Shown: positions 43,829-56,363, counted from the first letter of the stretch. The stretch: DNA of 64,000 bases from Burkholderia multivorans ATCC BAA-247 (GCF_000959525.1 NZ_CP009832.1:2356001-2420000), one strand, 5' to 3'. Numbers and translations: made by a program. Notes: generated by a model not told the origin, from the letters alone.

Positions 43829-45241
43829 TCAGCCGAGATGGCTTTGCGACGCCGCGTACAGCTCGCGGAACGTGCGCCCCGTCGGCGTCGGCATGTCGCG
43901 CGTGTCCATCCAGCCGCCCATCATCGGCAGCCGTCGCAGCATCCCGCCGTCGCCGCCGAGCCGCTCGAGAATCCGCACCGCCAGCTTCGTCGTCAGCGCG
44001 TACAGCATCGGACGGCGCGCGAGGAAGCCCCACGCGGCAAGCGCCGCGCGTTCGCGCCACGGCCGCAGGTGACGCTCCACCTGCTTTTCGCGCAACGTGC
44101 GCAACAGGTGCGACAGCGGAATCCCGACCGGGCACACGCTGTCGCATTCGCCGCAGAGCGTCGCCGCCTGCGGCAGGTCGAGCGCGCGGTCGAGCCCCAC
44201 GTAGCTCGGCGTCAGCACCGATCCCATCGGGCCGGGATACACCCATCCGTAGGTGTGGCCGCCGACCTTCTGATACACGGGACAATGGTTCATGCACGCG
44301 CCGCAGCGGATGCAGCGCAGCATTTCCTGGAATTCGCCGCCGATGAGGCCGGTGCGTCCGCCGTCGACCAGCACGACGTAGTTGTGCTCGGGGCCGTCCT
44401 CGTCGCCGGGCCCGCGCGGGCCCGTCAGCAGCGAGAAATAGTTCGACGTCTTCTGGCCGGTCGCGGAGCGCGGCAGCAAGCGCATCGCGGTCGCGAGATC
44501 CTCGAGCGTCGGCAGCACCTTCTCGATGCCCGTCACCGCGACATGCACGCGCGGCATCACCGTGCACATCCCCTCGTTGCCCTCGTTCGTGACGAGCGCG
44601 ACCGAGCCGGTTTCCGCGATCACGAAGTTGCCGCCCGTCACGCCCATGTCGGCCGACAGGAAGTGCGGGCGCAGCATCTCGCGCGCCTCGCGCGTCATGT
44701 CCGGGATCTCGGTCAGCCGCTCGCGCCGGTGCGTGCGCGCGAACAGATCGGCGATTTCGTCCTTGTCCTTGTGGACGACCGGCGCAATGATGTGGCTCGG
44801 CGGCTCGTTGTCGTTGATCTGCAGGATGTATTCGCCGAGGTCCGTCTCGATCGACTGCACGCCCATCTCGGCGAGTACCGCGTTCACGTGCATTTCCTCG
44901 GACACCATCGACTTCGTCTTGATGACCTTCTTCACGTCGTGACGGCGCGCGATGTCGGCGACGAGCCGCGCCGCGTCGGCCGTCGTTTCGGCGAACAGCA
45001 CAGTCGTGCCGCGGCGCGTCGCTTCGCGCTCGAAGGCCTCGAGCCACACGTCGAGATTGTCGAGCGCGCGGTTGCGGCGCGCCTTCAGCGCCGCGCGCGT
45101 CGCCGGAAAGTCGATCGCCGTCATCGCGTCCGCGCGCGCGGACACGAACTTCGTCGACAGTTTCTTCAGGTTCTGCTGCAGACGCTGATCCGCCAGCTTC
45201 TGGCCGGCGCGCGCCTTGAAGTGCATCGATTGGACTTGCAT
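43829..45241 (-). CDS. lutB: L-lactate utilisation iron-sulfur protein LutB
   Basis: A 470-residue protein of the LutB/YkgF type with an N-terminal LUD domain and two 4Fe-4S motifs, CIRCGACMNHCP and CGECDSVCPVG. LutABC together oxidise L-lactate to pyruvate. It follows lutA on the same strand, with about 34 bases between. No lutC follows. Confidence 0.93.
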   Translation of the reverse strand: MQVQSMHFKARAGQKLADQRLQQNLKKLSTKFVSARADAMTAIDFPATRAALKARRNRALDNLDVWLEAFEREATRRGTTVLFAETTADAARLVADIARRHDVKKVIKTKSMVSEEMHVNAVLAEMGVQSIETDLGEYILQINDNEPPSHIIAPVVHKDKDEIADLFARTHRRERLTEIPDMTREAREMLRPHFLSADMGVTGGNFVIAETGSVALVTNEGNEGMCTVMPRVHVAVTGIEKVLPTLEDLATAMRLLPRSATGQKTSNYFSLLTGPRGPGDEDGPEHNYVVLVDGGRTGLIGGEFQEMLRCIRCGACMNHCPVYQKVGGHTYGWVYPGPMGSVLTPSYVGLDRALDLPQAATLCGECDSVCPVGIPLSHLLRTLREKQVERHLRPWRERAALAAWGFLARRPMLYALTTKLAVRILERLGGDGGMLRRLPMMGGWMDTRDMPTPTGRTFRELYAASQSHLG

Positions 45242-45275
45242 CGCGGTATCGGGGGAAAGTGAGCGGAACCGGGCG

Positions 45276-45998
45276 TCAGACGTCGCCCGCCAGCACCTGC
45301 GCGACGTGCAGCACGCGCGTATCGCGGTCGCCGGTACGGCGCAACCGCCCTTCGATGTTCAGCATGCAGCCGAGATCGCCGAGCACGACCGTGCCGGCGC
45401 CCGACGCGCGTACGTTCGCGCACTTCTCGTCCGCGATCGCCGCCGAAATGTCGCCGTACTTGACCGCGAACGTGCCGCCGAAGCCGCAGCAATGCTCGCA
45501 GTCCTTCATCTCGGTGACCGCGACGCCGCGCTGCGCAAGCAACGCGCGCGGCTGCGCCTTCACGCCGAGTTCGCGCAACCCGGAACACGAGTCGTGATAG
45601 GTCACGGGCCCCGCGAACTCGCCGGGCGCCAGCGCGACCTTCGCGACGTTGACGAGGAAATCGGTCAGCTCGTAGACCTTCGGCTGCAGCCGCGCATAGC
45701 GGGCCATCAGCTCCGGATCGTCGCGGAACAGGTCGCCGTAGTGCGCGCGAATCATCCCGCCGCACGACCCGGACGGCGCGACGACATAGTCGAACTGCTC
45801 GAACTCGCGCAGCATCTTTTCGGCGAGGTCGCGCGCGAGCGCGCGCTCGCCCGAGTTGTAGGCAGGCTGGCCGCAGCACGTCTGCGCGGGCGGCACGAAT
45901 ACCTCGTAGCCCGCGTCGCGAATCAGCTTGAGCGCCGAGAAACCAATTTCGGGACGCATCAGATCGACCAGACAGGTCACGAACAAACCGACTCGCAT
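45276..45998 (-). CDS. lutA: Lactate utilisation (Fe-S)-binding protein LutA
   Basis: A 240-residue YkgE/LutA protein with two CCG repeats (QTCCGQPAYN and EHCCGFGG), each part of a Cys-rich domain that binds an Fe-S or heterodisulfide-type cluster. It is the first gene of the lutA-lutB unit and divergent from the IclR regulator. Confidence 0.93.
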   Translation of the reverse strand: MRVGLFVTCLVDLMRPEIGFSALKLIRDAGYEVFVPPAQTCCGQPAYNSGERALARDLAEKMLREFEQFDYVVAPSGSCGGMIRAHYGDLFRDDPELMARYARLQPKVYELTDFLVNVAKVALAPGEFAGPVTYHDSCSGLRELGVKAQPRALLAQRGVAVTEMKDCEHCCGFGGTFAVKYGDISAAIADEKCANVRASGAGTVVLGDLGCMLNIEGRLRRTGDRDTRVLHVAQVLAGDV

Positions 45999-46123
45999 AC
46001 GCGCTCCTCCGGGAAAACGGCCCTCATTATCCGCCGTTTGGCCGACAAGACCAACGCCGGCGCGTGCCCCTGCCGCAAACGAGGACTTCCTCGAACAGCG
46101 TTCGCTTTTTTCACCATACGAGA

Positions 46124-46129
46124 TACAAT
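46124..46129 (+). promoter_or_regulatory. -10 box TACAAT upstream of iclR-type gene
   Basis: TACAAT at 46124-46129, with TTCGCT at 46101-46106 as a weak -35 at 17 bases. It lies in the lutA/regulator divergent region. Confidence 0.4.
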
Positions 46130-46172
46130 CGGTTCAACACCGCTTGCCGCGTCAACTGATTCTCCCGCCGAC

Positions 46173-46982
46173 ATGAACCAACCCACCCCGGATTCCAAAA
46201 CGTCGATCCAGGTGATCGAACGCATGATGAGGCTGCTGGACGCGCTCGCCGCTCACAGCGATCCCGTCAGCCTGAAGGAACTCGCGCAGCGCACGGAACT
46301 GCATCCGTCCACCGCGCATCGCATCCTGAACGACATGGTGACCTGCCGCCTCGTCGACCGCTCCGATCCCGGCACGTACCGGCTCGGCATGCGGCTGCTC
46401 GAACTCGGCAACCTCGTGAAGGCGCGCCTGTCGGTGCGCGACGCGGCGCTGATGCCGATGCGCGAACTGCACCGCCTCACCGGCCAGACGGTCAACCTGT
46501 CGGTCCGGCAAGGCGACGAGATCGTCTATATCGAGCGTGCGTATTCGGAGCGCTCGGGCATGCAGGTCGTCCGCGCGATCGGCGGCCGCGCGCCGCTGCA
46601 TCTGACCTCCGTCGGCAAGCTGTTCCTCGCGGCCGACGAAACGTCGCGCGTCCGTGCGTACGCGACGCGCACGGGGCTGTCCGGCCACACGCAGAACAGC
46701 ATCACCGATCTGACCAAGCTCGAGCGCGAGCTGACGCTCGTGCGCCAGCAATCGTGCGCGCGCGACAACGAGGAGCTCGAGCTCGGCGTGCGCTGCATCG
46801 CGGCCGGCATCTACGACGATTCGGGCAAGCTCGTCGCGGGGCTGTCGCTGTCGGCGCCGGCCGATCGTCTGCAGGATGCGTGGATCAGCCAGCTCAGCCG
46901 CACCGCGCTGACGATCTCAGAAGCGCTCGGCTACCGACCGGAAGTCGTGAAGGAAGCGGAAGGCCTGCAACGGCAGGCATGA
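46173..46982 (+). CDS. IclR-family transcriptional regulator
   Basis: 269 residues. The N-terminal winged HTH (LKELAQRTELHPSTAHRIL) is followed by the IclR effector-binding domain (RAIGGRAPLHLTSVGKLFL, GVRCIAAGIYDDSG). ATG 46173 is chosen from the family N-terminus. It is divergent from lutAB and probably controls it. A terminator follows. Confidence 0.93.
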   Translation: MNQPTPDSKTSIQVIERMMRLLDALAAHSDPVSLKELAQRTELHPSTAHRILNDMVTCRLVDRSDPGTYRLGMRLLELGNLVKARLSVRDAALMPMRELHRLTGQTVNLSVRQGDEIVYIERAYSERSGMQVVRAIGGRAPLHLTSVGKLFLAADETSRVRAYATRTGLSGHTQNSITDLTKLERELTLVRQQSCARDNEELELGVRCIAAGIYDDSGKLVAGLSLSAPADRLQDAWISQLSRTALTISEALGYRPEVVKEAEGLQRQA

Positions 46983-47007
46983 TGCGCCGCCGCAGGCGCC
47001 GGAATGC

Positions 47008-47037
47008 AAAAAGCCTCGCTGTCGCGGGGCTTTTTTT
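47008..47037 (+). terminator. Intrinsic terminator of the IclR-type gene
   Basis: An 8-bp stem with one G-T pair (AGCCTCGC / GCGGGGCT, 47012-47019 and 47024-47031), a 4-base loop and seven Ts. It lies shortly after the regulator stop. Confidence 0.85.
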
Positions 47038-47088
47038 CGACTTCGGGCGCGGCAACTGCAGCGGCAGCGCCGCGTCGCGCGATCGGGT

Positions 47089-48234
47089 TCAGGTGCCGCC
47101 GGCCGGCGTGTTGGCCGCGGTCAGGCGCTCGCCGCCGCCGGCGTCGAGCCAGTTGCGCAGGCGCGACGCATCGGCGAAACGCGAATACTTGCCGAACGAA
47201 TCGAGCAGCACCATCACGACCGGGCGGCCGTGAATCGTCGCCTGCATCACCAGGCATTCGCCGGCCTCGTTGATGAAGCCCGTCTTCTGCAGACCGATAT
47301 CCCACGAGCCGTTGCCGCGGATCAGCGCGTTCGTGCTGTTGTAGACGAGATTGCGCTTGCCCGTATAGACCTCGTAGGTGCGATCGGTCGAGAACTTGCG
47401 GATCAGCGGATACTGATACGCGGCGTTGACCATCTTCACGAGATCGCGCGCGCTCGACACGTTCGAGCTCGACAGCCCCGTCGAATTCTCGAAGTGCGTA
47501 TCCGTCATCCCGAGCGCCTTCGCCTTCGCGTTCATCGCCGCGATGAAGGCCGGACGGCCGCCCGGGTAATAGCGCGACAGCGCGGCCGCCGCGCGGTTTT
47601 CCGACGCCATCAACGCGATGTGCAGCATGTCTTCCCGCGACAGCACCGAGCCGACCGACAGGCGCGAGCCCGTGCCCTTCTCGTAGTCGCGGTCTTCGTC
47701 GGTGACTTCGATCTGCTCGGTCATCGGCGCTTTCGAATCGAGCACGACCATCGCGGTCATCAGCTTCGAGATCGACGCGATCGGCACGACGGCGTGCGAG
47801 TTCTTGTCGAACAGCGGCTCGCCGGTGTTCTGGTCGACGACATACGCGACGCTCGAACGCAGCGCGAGCGCGTCCGGCGTGTCATGCAGGCCGAAGGCCT
47901 GGCCGACCGTCGGCTGACGCGGCTGGAACGCAACGCGGCGCACCGCGCCATGGTGGCCGCCGCGCACGTTCGCCGCGAGCGTCACGCGCTTGCGCGACGC
48001 CTTCGCGCGCGGCGCCTCGGCCGCAGCGACCTTCGCGGATTTGCCGGATGCCGCCTTCTGCTTCGCGGGCGAAGCGGCTTTCTTGGCGGCGTGGTGAGTC
48101 TTCGCAGTGGCGGCAAAGGCGTCAGCGGGCGTGACGGACGCGGCGGTCGCGAGCAGCGCGACGGCGACCGACACAGCCGTGCCGAGCGTCATGCTCTGCA
48201 ACAATCTGCGCGGTGAAAACGATTCGGCTTTCAT
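47089..48234 (-). CDS. pbpG: D-alanyl-D-alanine endopeptidase (PBP7/PbpG-like)
   Basis: A 381-residue periplasmic SXXK peptidase. A signal peptide (ending ADAFA) is followed by a Lys/Ala-rich basic stretch that could contact peptidoglycan, then the S-x-x-K motif in ASISKLM, SSN in GLSSSNVS and KTG in LQKTGFIN. It trims peptidoglycan cross-links. Its promoter is at 48270-48298. Confidence 0.93.
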   Translation of the reverse strand: MKAESFSPRRLLQSMTLGTAVSVAVALLATAASVTPADAFAATAKTHHAAKKAASPAKQKAASGKSAKVAAAEAPRAKASRKRVTLAANVRGGHHGAVRRVAFQPRQPTVGQAFGLHDTPDALALRSSVAYVVDQNTGEPLFDKNSHAVVPIASISKLMTAMVVLDSKAPMTEQIEVTDEDRDYEKGTGSRLSVGSVLSREDMLHIALMASENRAAAALSRYYPGGRPAFIAAMNAKAKALGMTDTHFENSTGLSSSNVSSARDLVKMVNAAYQYPLIRKFSTDRTYEVYTGKRNLVYNSTNALIRGNGSWDIGLQKTGFINEAGECLVMQATIHGRPVVMVLLDSFGKYSRFADASRLRNWLDAGGGERLTAANTPAGGT

Positions 48235-48269
48235 TGGGGTCTGGACAAAGCGGGCGGGAGGGTTCCGCC

Positions 48270-48298
48270 AGTGTAGTTAAAGCTGAAAAAAAGAGCAA
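48270..48298 (-). promoter_or_regulatory. pbpG promoter
   Basis: On the - strand TTGCTC (48293-48298) and TACACT (48270-48275) are 17 bases apart, upstream of the pbpG ATG at 48234. Confidence 0.6.
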
Positions 48299-48736
48299 TA
48301 TTAGGCACTTACCGAGCGTCGTTAAACCGAATTGTAAGCGTCCGCCAACATTCGGTCGATCGACCTGCGCGCTTCCATCGAAAAAAATCATCGATACGGC
48401 GCGACAGCGGCCGTCTCCCGATTACCGCACGGTTAATTGAGATAACGTCACTTCGGGGGCGTTTTAAAGCGGGGTTACTACGTAGTCCGCGCCAGGCCTG
48501 CCGCGGCGCGGGCTCGGCACGGGCGAAGGCACGTCGCCACGGGCGCGTGTGTCGAAACGGCGCGCATTTCGACACGGACATAAGCATAACGTTCCACGCG
48601 CGTGCGCGGTGTACCTGCGCGCGATCATGGTGCGCCGCGCGCCGGGGCACGCGCCGTGCACCAGGGTGGACAGCCGCTGAAACCGATTCCGGAACGCGGC
48701 GGTAAGCCGTTGTTTTGTCGATAATTTGTCGTTATT
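48299..48736. other. Intergenic region between pbpG and the phasin gene
   Basis: No gene is supported here. The left half is less GC-rich than the neighbourhood. A 9-bp inverted repeat with a 9-base loop lies at 48549-48575 (GTGTCGAAA / TTTCGACAC). Short open frames on the - strand here lack a start signal or family match. Confidence 0.55.
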
Positions 48737-48749
48737 GTGCAATGCACAA
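48737..48749. promoter_or_regulatory. Palindrome TGTGCAATGCACA upstream of phasin promoter
   Basis: A perfect 13-bp inverted repeat (TGTGCA-A-TGCACA) ending 8 bases before the -35. A related TTGCACAAAGCA follows downstream of the start site. It is a candidate operator, for example for a PhaR-type regulator of phasin genes; that link is inference. Confidence 0.5.
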
Positions 48750-48756
48750 AAAATGC

Positions 48757-48784
48757 TTGACAAGGTTTTTCTCTGCCCTAAAAT
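48757..48784 (+). promoter_or_regulatory. Phasin gene promoter
   Basis: A consensus TTGACA (48757-48762) and TAAAAT (48779-48784) with a 16-base spacer. This strong sigma-70-type promoter implies a leader of about 95 bases. Confidence 0.8.
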
Positions 48785-48884
48785 AGGCTCCATTGCTGCG
48801 TTGCACAAAGCACGTCGCCGCAAGATTCCCCAGCGCAGTGCCCTTTACCCCGCGATCGACGCGATCGCTTTCCAGGAGCTTGAC

Positions 48885-49451
48885 ATGTCCTTGCTGACCC
48901 CCGAGCAAATCGCCGCCGCCCAAAAAGCCAACCTCGAGAGCCTGTTCGGTCTGACCACCAAGGCGTTCGAAGGCGTCGAAAAGCTGATCGAACTCAACCT
49001 TCAGGTCGTGAAGTCGACGCTGGCCGAAGGCCAGGAAAACGCGCAGCGTCTGCTGTCGGTGAAGGATGCGCAGGAGCTGATCGCGCTGCAGGCGAGCCTG
49101 ACGCAGCCGGTCGCGGAAAAGGTGCTGTCGTACGGCCGTCATCTCTACGAAATCGCGTCGGCCACGCAAGCCGAGTTCGCGAAGGTTGCCGAAGCGCAAT
49201 TCGAAGAGCAGAACAGGAAGGTGCAGGCGCTCGTCGACAACGTCGCGAAGAACGCACCGGCCGGTTCGGAAACGGCTGTCGCCGCGCTGAAGTCGGCGCT
49301 GAACGCCGCGAACACGACGTACGAAACGGTCCAGAAGGCCACGAAGCAGGCCGTCGAGATCGCCGAGACGAACTTCAACGCAGCCGCTGCGGTCGCGTCG
49401 AAGGCTGCGACCGCCGCTGCGTCGCGCCGTACGAGCAAGCCGGCCGCGTAA
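48885..49451 (+). CDS. Phasin family protein
   Basis: A 188-residue helical protein of the phasin_2 family that coats polyhydroxyalkanoate granules. It begins [20 protein letters not shown], continues with amphipathic helices ([18 protein letters not shown]), and ends in an Ala/Lys-rich tail ([12 protein letters not shown]) seen in other Burkholderia phasins. AGGAG precedes ATG 48885. Codon use and the strong promoter suggest high expression. Confidence 0.94.
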   Translation: MSLLTPEQIAAAQKANLESLFGLTTKAFEGVEKLIELNLQVVKSTLAEGQENAQRLLSVKDAQELIALQASLTQPVAEKVLSYGRHLYEIASATQAEFAKVAEAQFEEQNRKVQALVDNVAKNAPAGSETAVAALKSALNAANTTYETVQKATKQAVEIAETNFNAAAAVASKAATAAASRRTSKPAA

Positions 49452-49472
49452 GCGTCCTCTGCTCCCGGAAAG

Positions 49473-49496
49473 AGCCGCGCACTGCGCGGCTTTTTT
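49473..49496 (+). terminator. Intrinsic terminator of the phasin gene
   Basis: AGCCGCGC / GCGCGGCT with a 3-base loop, then six Ts. Confidence 0.92.
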
Positions 49497-49541
49497 CATT
49501 TCCGCAGCTCGCGCAGGGACCGGCGAGCGCCCGCCCCAACG

Positions 49542-49579
49542 AAAACGCCGCCTGCCGGAAAGCCCGGGCAGGCGGCGTT
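49542..49579 (-). terminator. Hairpin after lpdA, probable terminator
   Basis: AACGCCGCCTGCC (49544-49556) pairs perfectly with GGCAGGCGGCGTT (49567-49579). On the - strand a short T-run follows. It lies about 30 bases after the lpdA stop. Confidence 0.75.
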
Positions 49580-49611
49580 CGTTTCGACCGGCGCGCGGCC
49601 GGTCGTGCGCG

Positions 49612-51387
49612 TTACTTCTTGCGCTGCGGCGGCAGGTCCGTACAGACGCCTTCGTACAGTTCGGCAGCCATGCCGATCGATTCGCCGAGCGTCGGGTGCG
49701 GGTGAATCGTCTTGCCGATGTCTTCGGCGTCCGCGCCCATTTCGACCGCGAGGCACACTTCGCTGATCAGATCGCCCGCGTTCAGGCCGACGATACCGCC
49801 GCCGATCACGCGATGCGTCTCCTCGTCGAAGATCAGCTTCGTGAAGCCTTCGTCGCGGCCGTTGGCGATCGCGCGGCCCGATGCGGCCCACGGGAACACG
49901 GCCTTGCCGTACTTGATGCCTTCGGCCTTGCACTGGTCTTCCGTCTTGCCGGCCCACGCGACTTCCGGATCCGTATAGGCGACGGACGGAATCTGCAGCG
50001 CGTCGAAGTACGCCTTTTCGCCGTGTGCGGCTTCGGCGGCGACGTGGCCTTCATGGACGGCCTTGTGCGCGAGCATCGGCTGGCCGACGATGTCGCCGAT
50101 CGCGAAGATGTGCGGGACGTTCGTGCGCATCTGCTTGTCGACTTCGATGAAGCCGCGGTCCGTGACGGCGACGCCGGCCTTGTCGGCACCGATCTTCTTG
50201 CCGTTCGGGCTGCGGCCGACCGCGACGAGCACGAGGTCGTAGCGCTGCGGTTCCGCCGGCGCCTTCTCGCCTTCGAACTTCACGTAGATGCCGTCTTCCT
50301 TCGCTTCCGCGCCGACCGTCTTGGTCTTCAGCATCACGTTGCCGAAGCGCTTCGCGTTGTACTTTTCCCAGACCTTCACGAGATCGCGGTCTGCGCCCAT
50401 CATCAGGCCGTCCATCATTTCGACGACGTCGATTTCGGCGCCGAGCGTCGAATAGACCGTCGCCATTTCGAGGCCGATGATGCCGCCGCCGATCACGAGC
50501 ATCCGCTTCGGCAGCTGGCGCAGCTCGAGCGCACCCGTCGAATCGACGACGCGCGGATCTTCCGGCATGAACGGCAGCTTCACGGCCTGCGAGCCCGCGG
50601 CGATGATCGCCTGCTTGAACTTGACGACCTTCTTGCCGTTTTCGCCCTGCACTTCCATGTGGTGCGGATCGACGAACGTGCCGACGCCGGTCACGACTTC
50701 GACCTTGCGCGCCTTTGCCATACCGGCGAGGCCCGTCGTCAGCTTCTTGACGACGCCGCCCTTGAAGTCGCGCAGCTTGTCGAGATCGACCTGCGGCTTG
50801 CCGAACGAGATGCCATGCGCCGCGAGCGCCTCGGCTTCCTCGACGACGAGCGCCGTGTGCAGCAGCGCCTTCGACGGGATGCAGCCGACGTTCAGGCACA
50901 CGCCGCCGAGCGTCGGGTAGCGCTCGACGAGCACCGTCTTCATGCCGAGGTCGGCCGCGCGGAACGCGGCCGAGTAGCCGCCGGGGCCGGCGCCGAGCAC
51001 GAGCATGTCGCACTCGATGTCGGCTGCGCCCGCATAGCTGCCCGCTTGCGGCGCGGGTGCCGGTGCGGCTGCGGGGGCGGCCGCCGGCGCGGCTGCGGCG
51101 GGCTTGGCCGGCTCCGGCGCTTTCGCCGGTGCCGGGGCGGCTGCGCCTTCCGCTGCTTCGACGAGCGCGATGATCGTGCCTTGCGAGACCTTGTCGCCGG
51201 CCTTGATCTTGATTTCCTTGACGGTGCCGGCGACGTCGCTCGGCACTTCCATGGAGGCCTTGTCCGATTCGAGCGTGATGAGCGTCTGCTCTTTTTCGAT
51301 CACGTCGCCCGGCTTCACGTTGACTTCGATGACATCGACGCCGCTGAAATCGCCGATATCCGGAACCTTGACTTCGATGAGACTCAT
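49612..51387 (-). CDS. lpdA: Dihydrolipoyl dehydrogenase with N-terminal lipoyl domain (PDH E3)
   Basis: 591 residues: a lipoyl domain (lysine in [11 protein letters not shown]), an Ala/Pro linker, then the FAD/NAD flavoprotein. The redox disulfide is [10 protein letters not shown], the FAD motif [10 protein letters not shown], the NAD motif [10 protein letters not shown], and the catalytic His/Glu in HPHPTLGE. Fusion of lipoyl domain and E3 is usual in beta-proteobacterial PDH. The start is ATG 51387. Confidence 0.96.
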   Translation of the reverse strand: MSLIEVKVPDIGDFSGVDVIEVNVKPGDVIEKEQTLITLESDKASMEVPSDVAGTVKEIKIKAGDKVSQGTIIALVEAAEGAAAPAPAKAPEPAKPAAAAPAAAPAAAPAPAPQAGSYAGAADIECDMLVLGAGPGGYSAAFRAADLGMKTVLVERYPTLGGVCLNVGCIPSKALLHTALVVEEAEALAAHGISFGKPQVDLDKLRDFKGGVVKKLTTGLAGMAKARKVEVVTGVGTFVDPHHMEVQGENGKKVVKFKQAIIAAGSQAVKLPFMPEDPRVVDSTGALELRQLPKRMLVIGGGIIGLEMATVYSTLGAEIDVVEMMDGLMMGADRDLVKVWEKYNAKRFGNVMLKTKTVGAEAKEDGIYVKFEGEKAPAEPQRYDLVLVAVGRSPNGKKIGADKAGVAVTDRGFIEVDKQMRTNVPHIFAIGDIVGQPMLAHKAVHEGHVAAEAAHGEKAYFDALQIPSVAYTDPEVAWAGKTEDQCKAEGIKYGKAVFPWAASGRAIANGRDEGFTKLIFDEETHRVIGGGIVGLNAGDLISEVCLAVEMGADAEDIGKTIHPHPTLGESIGMAAELYEGVCTDLPPQRKK

Positions 51388-51514
51388 ATACGTCCCCTTC
51401 TTGTTTAGCTGCAGAGAGAGGAAGGGAAACTCGCATTGAACTACGGCCTGACCGGAGCACGCCGACACCGGCAGTACCCCCTTTGCCGTCCGCCCAAGGA
51501 CGCGCCTTTCTTTT

Positions 51515-51550
51515 GGTTACTTTTCTTTGGCAAGACAAAGAAAAGTGACC
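51515..51550. repeat. Inverted-repeat hairpin between aceF and lpdA, candidate dispersed element
   Basis: GGTTACTTTTCTTTG (51515-51529) and CAAAGAAAAGTGACC (51536-51550) pair at 14 of 15 positions around a 6-base loop. Its sequence is AT-rich in a GC-rich neighbourhood and has no T-run. It resembles a dispersed hairpin I recall from beta-proteobacterial intergenic regions. Confidence 0.6.
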
Positions 51551-51659
51551 GCCGCCCCGCGCAGGGGCGACGCCGGCAGACCGTCAAGAAAGCGAGTTCA
51601 ACGACAGGGCGCGGATCACCGACATGCGGCCCGCGCCCCTGCGAGCACCCCTCAGCTCA

Positions 51660-53327
51660 TCAAAGAATCACCCGACGGAAGTCGCCGAGCAACGACCCCA
51701 GATACGCATTGAACCGCGCGGCCTCCGCGCCATCGATCACACGATGGTCATACGACAGCGACAGCGGCAGCGTCAGACGCGGCACGAACTGCTTGCCGTC
51801 CCACACCGGCTTCATCTGGCCGCGCGACAAGCCGAGGATCGCGACTTCCGGCGCGTTGATGATCGGCGTGAAATGCGTGCCGCCGATCCCGCCGAGCGAC
51901 GAGATCGAGAAGCAGCCGCCCTGCATCTGGTCCGGCTTCAGCTTGCCTTCGCGCGCGGCCTTCGACAGCTCCGCCATTTCCTTCGCGATTTCGACGAGGC
52001 CCTTCTTGTCCGCATCGCGGATCACCGGCACGACGAGACCGTTCGGCGTGTCGGCCGCGAAACCGATGTGGTAGTACTGCTTGAACACCAGGTTGTCGCC
52101 GTCGAGGCTCGCGTTGAAGGTCGGGAACTTCTTCAGCGCGGCGACGACCGCCTTGATCACGAATGCGAGCATCGTGAACTTCACGCCCGCCTTCTCGTGC
52201 TCCTTGTTCAGCTGCACGCGCAGCGCTTCGAGATCGGTGATGTCGGCTTCGTCGTTGTTCGTGACGTGCGGAATCATCACCCAGTTGCGATGCAGGTTCG
52301 CGCCCGAGATCTTCTTGATGCGCGACAGCGGCTTCGACTCGAACGGGCCGAACTTCGAGAAGTCGACCTTCGGCCACGGCAGCAGGTTCAGCTCGCCGCC
52401 GCCGGCCGGCGCGGCCGCTGCGGCCGGCGCCGCCTGCTGGCCCGTCATCACGCCCTTCACGAAGGCCGTGACGTCTTCCTTCGTGATGCGGCCCTTCGGA
52501 CCGCTGCCCTGCACGCGCGACACGTCGACGCCCAGTTCGCGCGCGAACTTGCGCACCGACGGCGACGCGTGGCTCGCACGGTGTTCGCCCGACGGCGCAG
52601 CAGCGGCCGGCGCGGCAGCCGGTGCCGCGGCCTTCGCCGGTGCCGGTGCGGGCGCGGCAGCCGGAGCGGCGGCGGCCGGTGCCGGCGCCGGTGCGCTCGC
52701 CTGCGGCGCCGCAGCGGCCGGCGCTGCGCCGGCGGCCTCGAGCAGCACGATCAGCGTGCCTTCCGACACGGTGTCGCCCACCTTCACCTTGATGTCCTTC
52801 ACGACGCCGGCGGCCGGGCTCGGCACGTCCATCGTCGCCTTGTCCGATTCGAGCGTGACGAGCGACTGCTCCTTCTCGACCGTGTCGCCGACCTTCACGC
52901 CGATCTCGATCACCGGCACGTCCTTGTAGTCGCCGATGTCGGGCACCTTCACTTCGAGCGTGCCGCCCGATGCGGCGGGCGCGGCGGCCGGTGCGGCAGC
53001 AGCGGGGGCCGCGGCAGCCGGTGCCGACGCGGACGCCTGGGCCGGTGCGGCCGCCGGCGCAGCGGCGCCGTTCGGCTGCGCGGCGGCGCCGCCTTCGAGC
53101 AGGATGATCAGCGTGCCTTCCGACACGGCGTCGCCCACCTTGACCTTCACTTCCTTGACCGTGCCCGCGGCGGGGCTCGGCACGTCCATCGTCGCCTTGT
53201 CGGACTCGAGCGTGACGAGCGACTGCTCGGGCTCGACCGTGTCGCCCGCTTTCACGAGCACCTCGATGACGGGCACGTCCTTGTAATCGCCGATATCCGG
53301 CACCTTCACTTCGATCGCTTGACTCAT
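51660..53327 (-). CDS. aceF: Dihydrolipoyllysine-residue acetyltransferase (PDH E2)
   Basis: 555 residues. There are two lipoyl domains (each with [15 protein letters not shown]), a peripheral subunit-binding domain ([26 protein letters not shown]) and a catalytic domain with [13 protein letters not shown]. Long Ala/Pro linkers join them. The start is ATG 53327 (MSQAIEVKV). It is about 70 bases downstream of aceE. Confidence 0.97.
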   Translation of the reverse strand: MSQAIEVKVPDIGDYKDVPVIEVLVKAGDTVEPEQSLVTLESDKATMDVPSPAAGTVKEVKVKVGDAVSEGTLIILLEGGAAAQPNGAAAPAAAPAQASASAPAAAAPAAAAPAAAPAASGGTLEVKVPDIGDYKDVPVIEIGVKVGDTVEKEQSLVTLESDKATMDVPSPAAGVVKDIKVKVGDTVSEGTLIVLLEAAGAAPAAAAPQASAPAPAPAAAAPAAAPAPAPAKAAAPAAAPAAAAPSGEHRASHASPSVRKFARELGVDVSRVQGSGPKGRITKEDVTAFVKGVMTGQQAAPAAAAAPAGGGELNLLPWPKVDFSKFGPFESKPLSRIKKISGANLHRNWVMIPHVTNNDEADITDLEALRVQLNKEHEKAGVKFTMLAFVIKAVVAALKKFPTFNASLDGDNLVFKQYYHIGFAADTPNGLVVPVIRDADKKGLVEIAKEMAELSKAAREGKLKPDQMQGGCFSISSLGGIGGTHFTPIINAPEVAILGLSRGQMKPVWDGKQFVPRLTLPLSLSYDHRVIDGAEAARFNAYLGSLLGDFRRVIL

Positions 53328-53394
53328 CTGTCTGTGTCTCCAGGACCGCGCGCCTCCCCGCGAGGCGGCGCGCGGCATCACGCGGCGCGTGTCG

Positions 53395-56091
<2,697 letters not shown>

Positions 56092-56214
56092 TCTCGTCTC
56101 CTGGGTCCTGGAATGTGAGGATCGCTCTCGTGCAGACGACGCGGCGCGGCCGGCTGCGGGCAAGCTCAGCGGATTGTAATGAGCGTGCCGGGCCGCACGC
56201 AACAAAATTTTCGA

Positions 56215-56237
56215 ATTATGAGATCTTTTCTCGTAAT
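56215..56237. promoter_or_regulatory. Imperfect inverted repeat in the aceE/kinase divergent region
   Basis: ATTATGAGA (56215-56223) and TCTCGTAAT (56229-56237) pair with one mismatch across 5 bases. The site lies in an AT-rich stretch 124 bases from the aceE ATG, where an operator for either gene would be expected. Confidence 0.45.
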
Positions 56238-56351
56238 GCGGAATATTGCTGCGCTGCACCCATGCTGCGGGGCGCTGCGGCCCGCGCCGGCCGCATAAAT
56301 CCGTTTCGGCTCAACATATCGGGTATAGGTTTTCCATGTATTGCGCTGCGC

Positions 56352-56357
56352 TACAAT
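56352..56357 (+). promoter_or_regulatory. -10 box TACAAT abutting the kinase start codon
   Basis: TACAAT ends 6 bases before ATG 56364, which would place the transcript start at or near the ATG. No Shine-Dalgarno is visible. Confidence 0.4.
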
Positions 56358-56363
56358 CCTGCC

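Noticed and set aside
48309-48823. - strand frames in the pbpG-phasin gap
   Set aside because: No ribosome-binding site, signal or recognisable family; composition like random GC-rich frames.
49696-51408. A 570-residue + strand frame over lpdA
   Set aside because: Shadow of lpdA; His/Arg/Val-rich with no motif.
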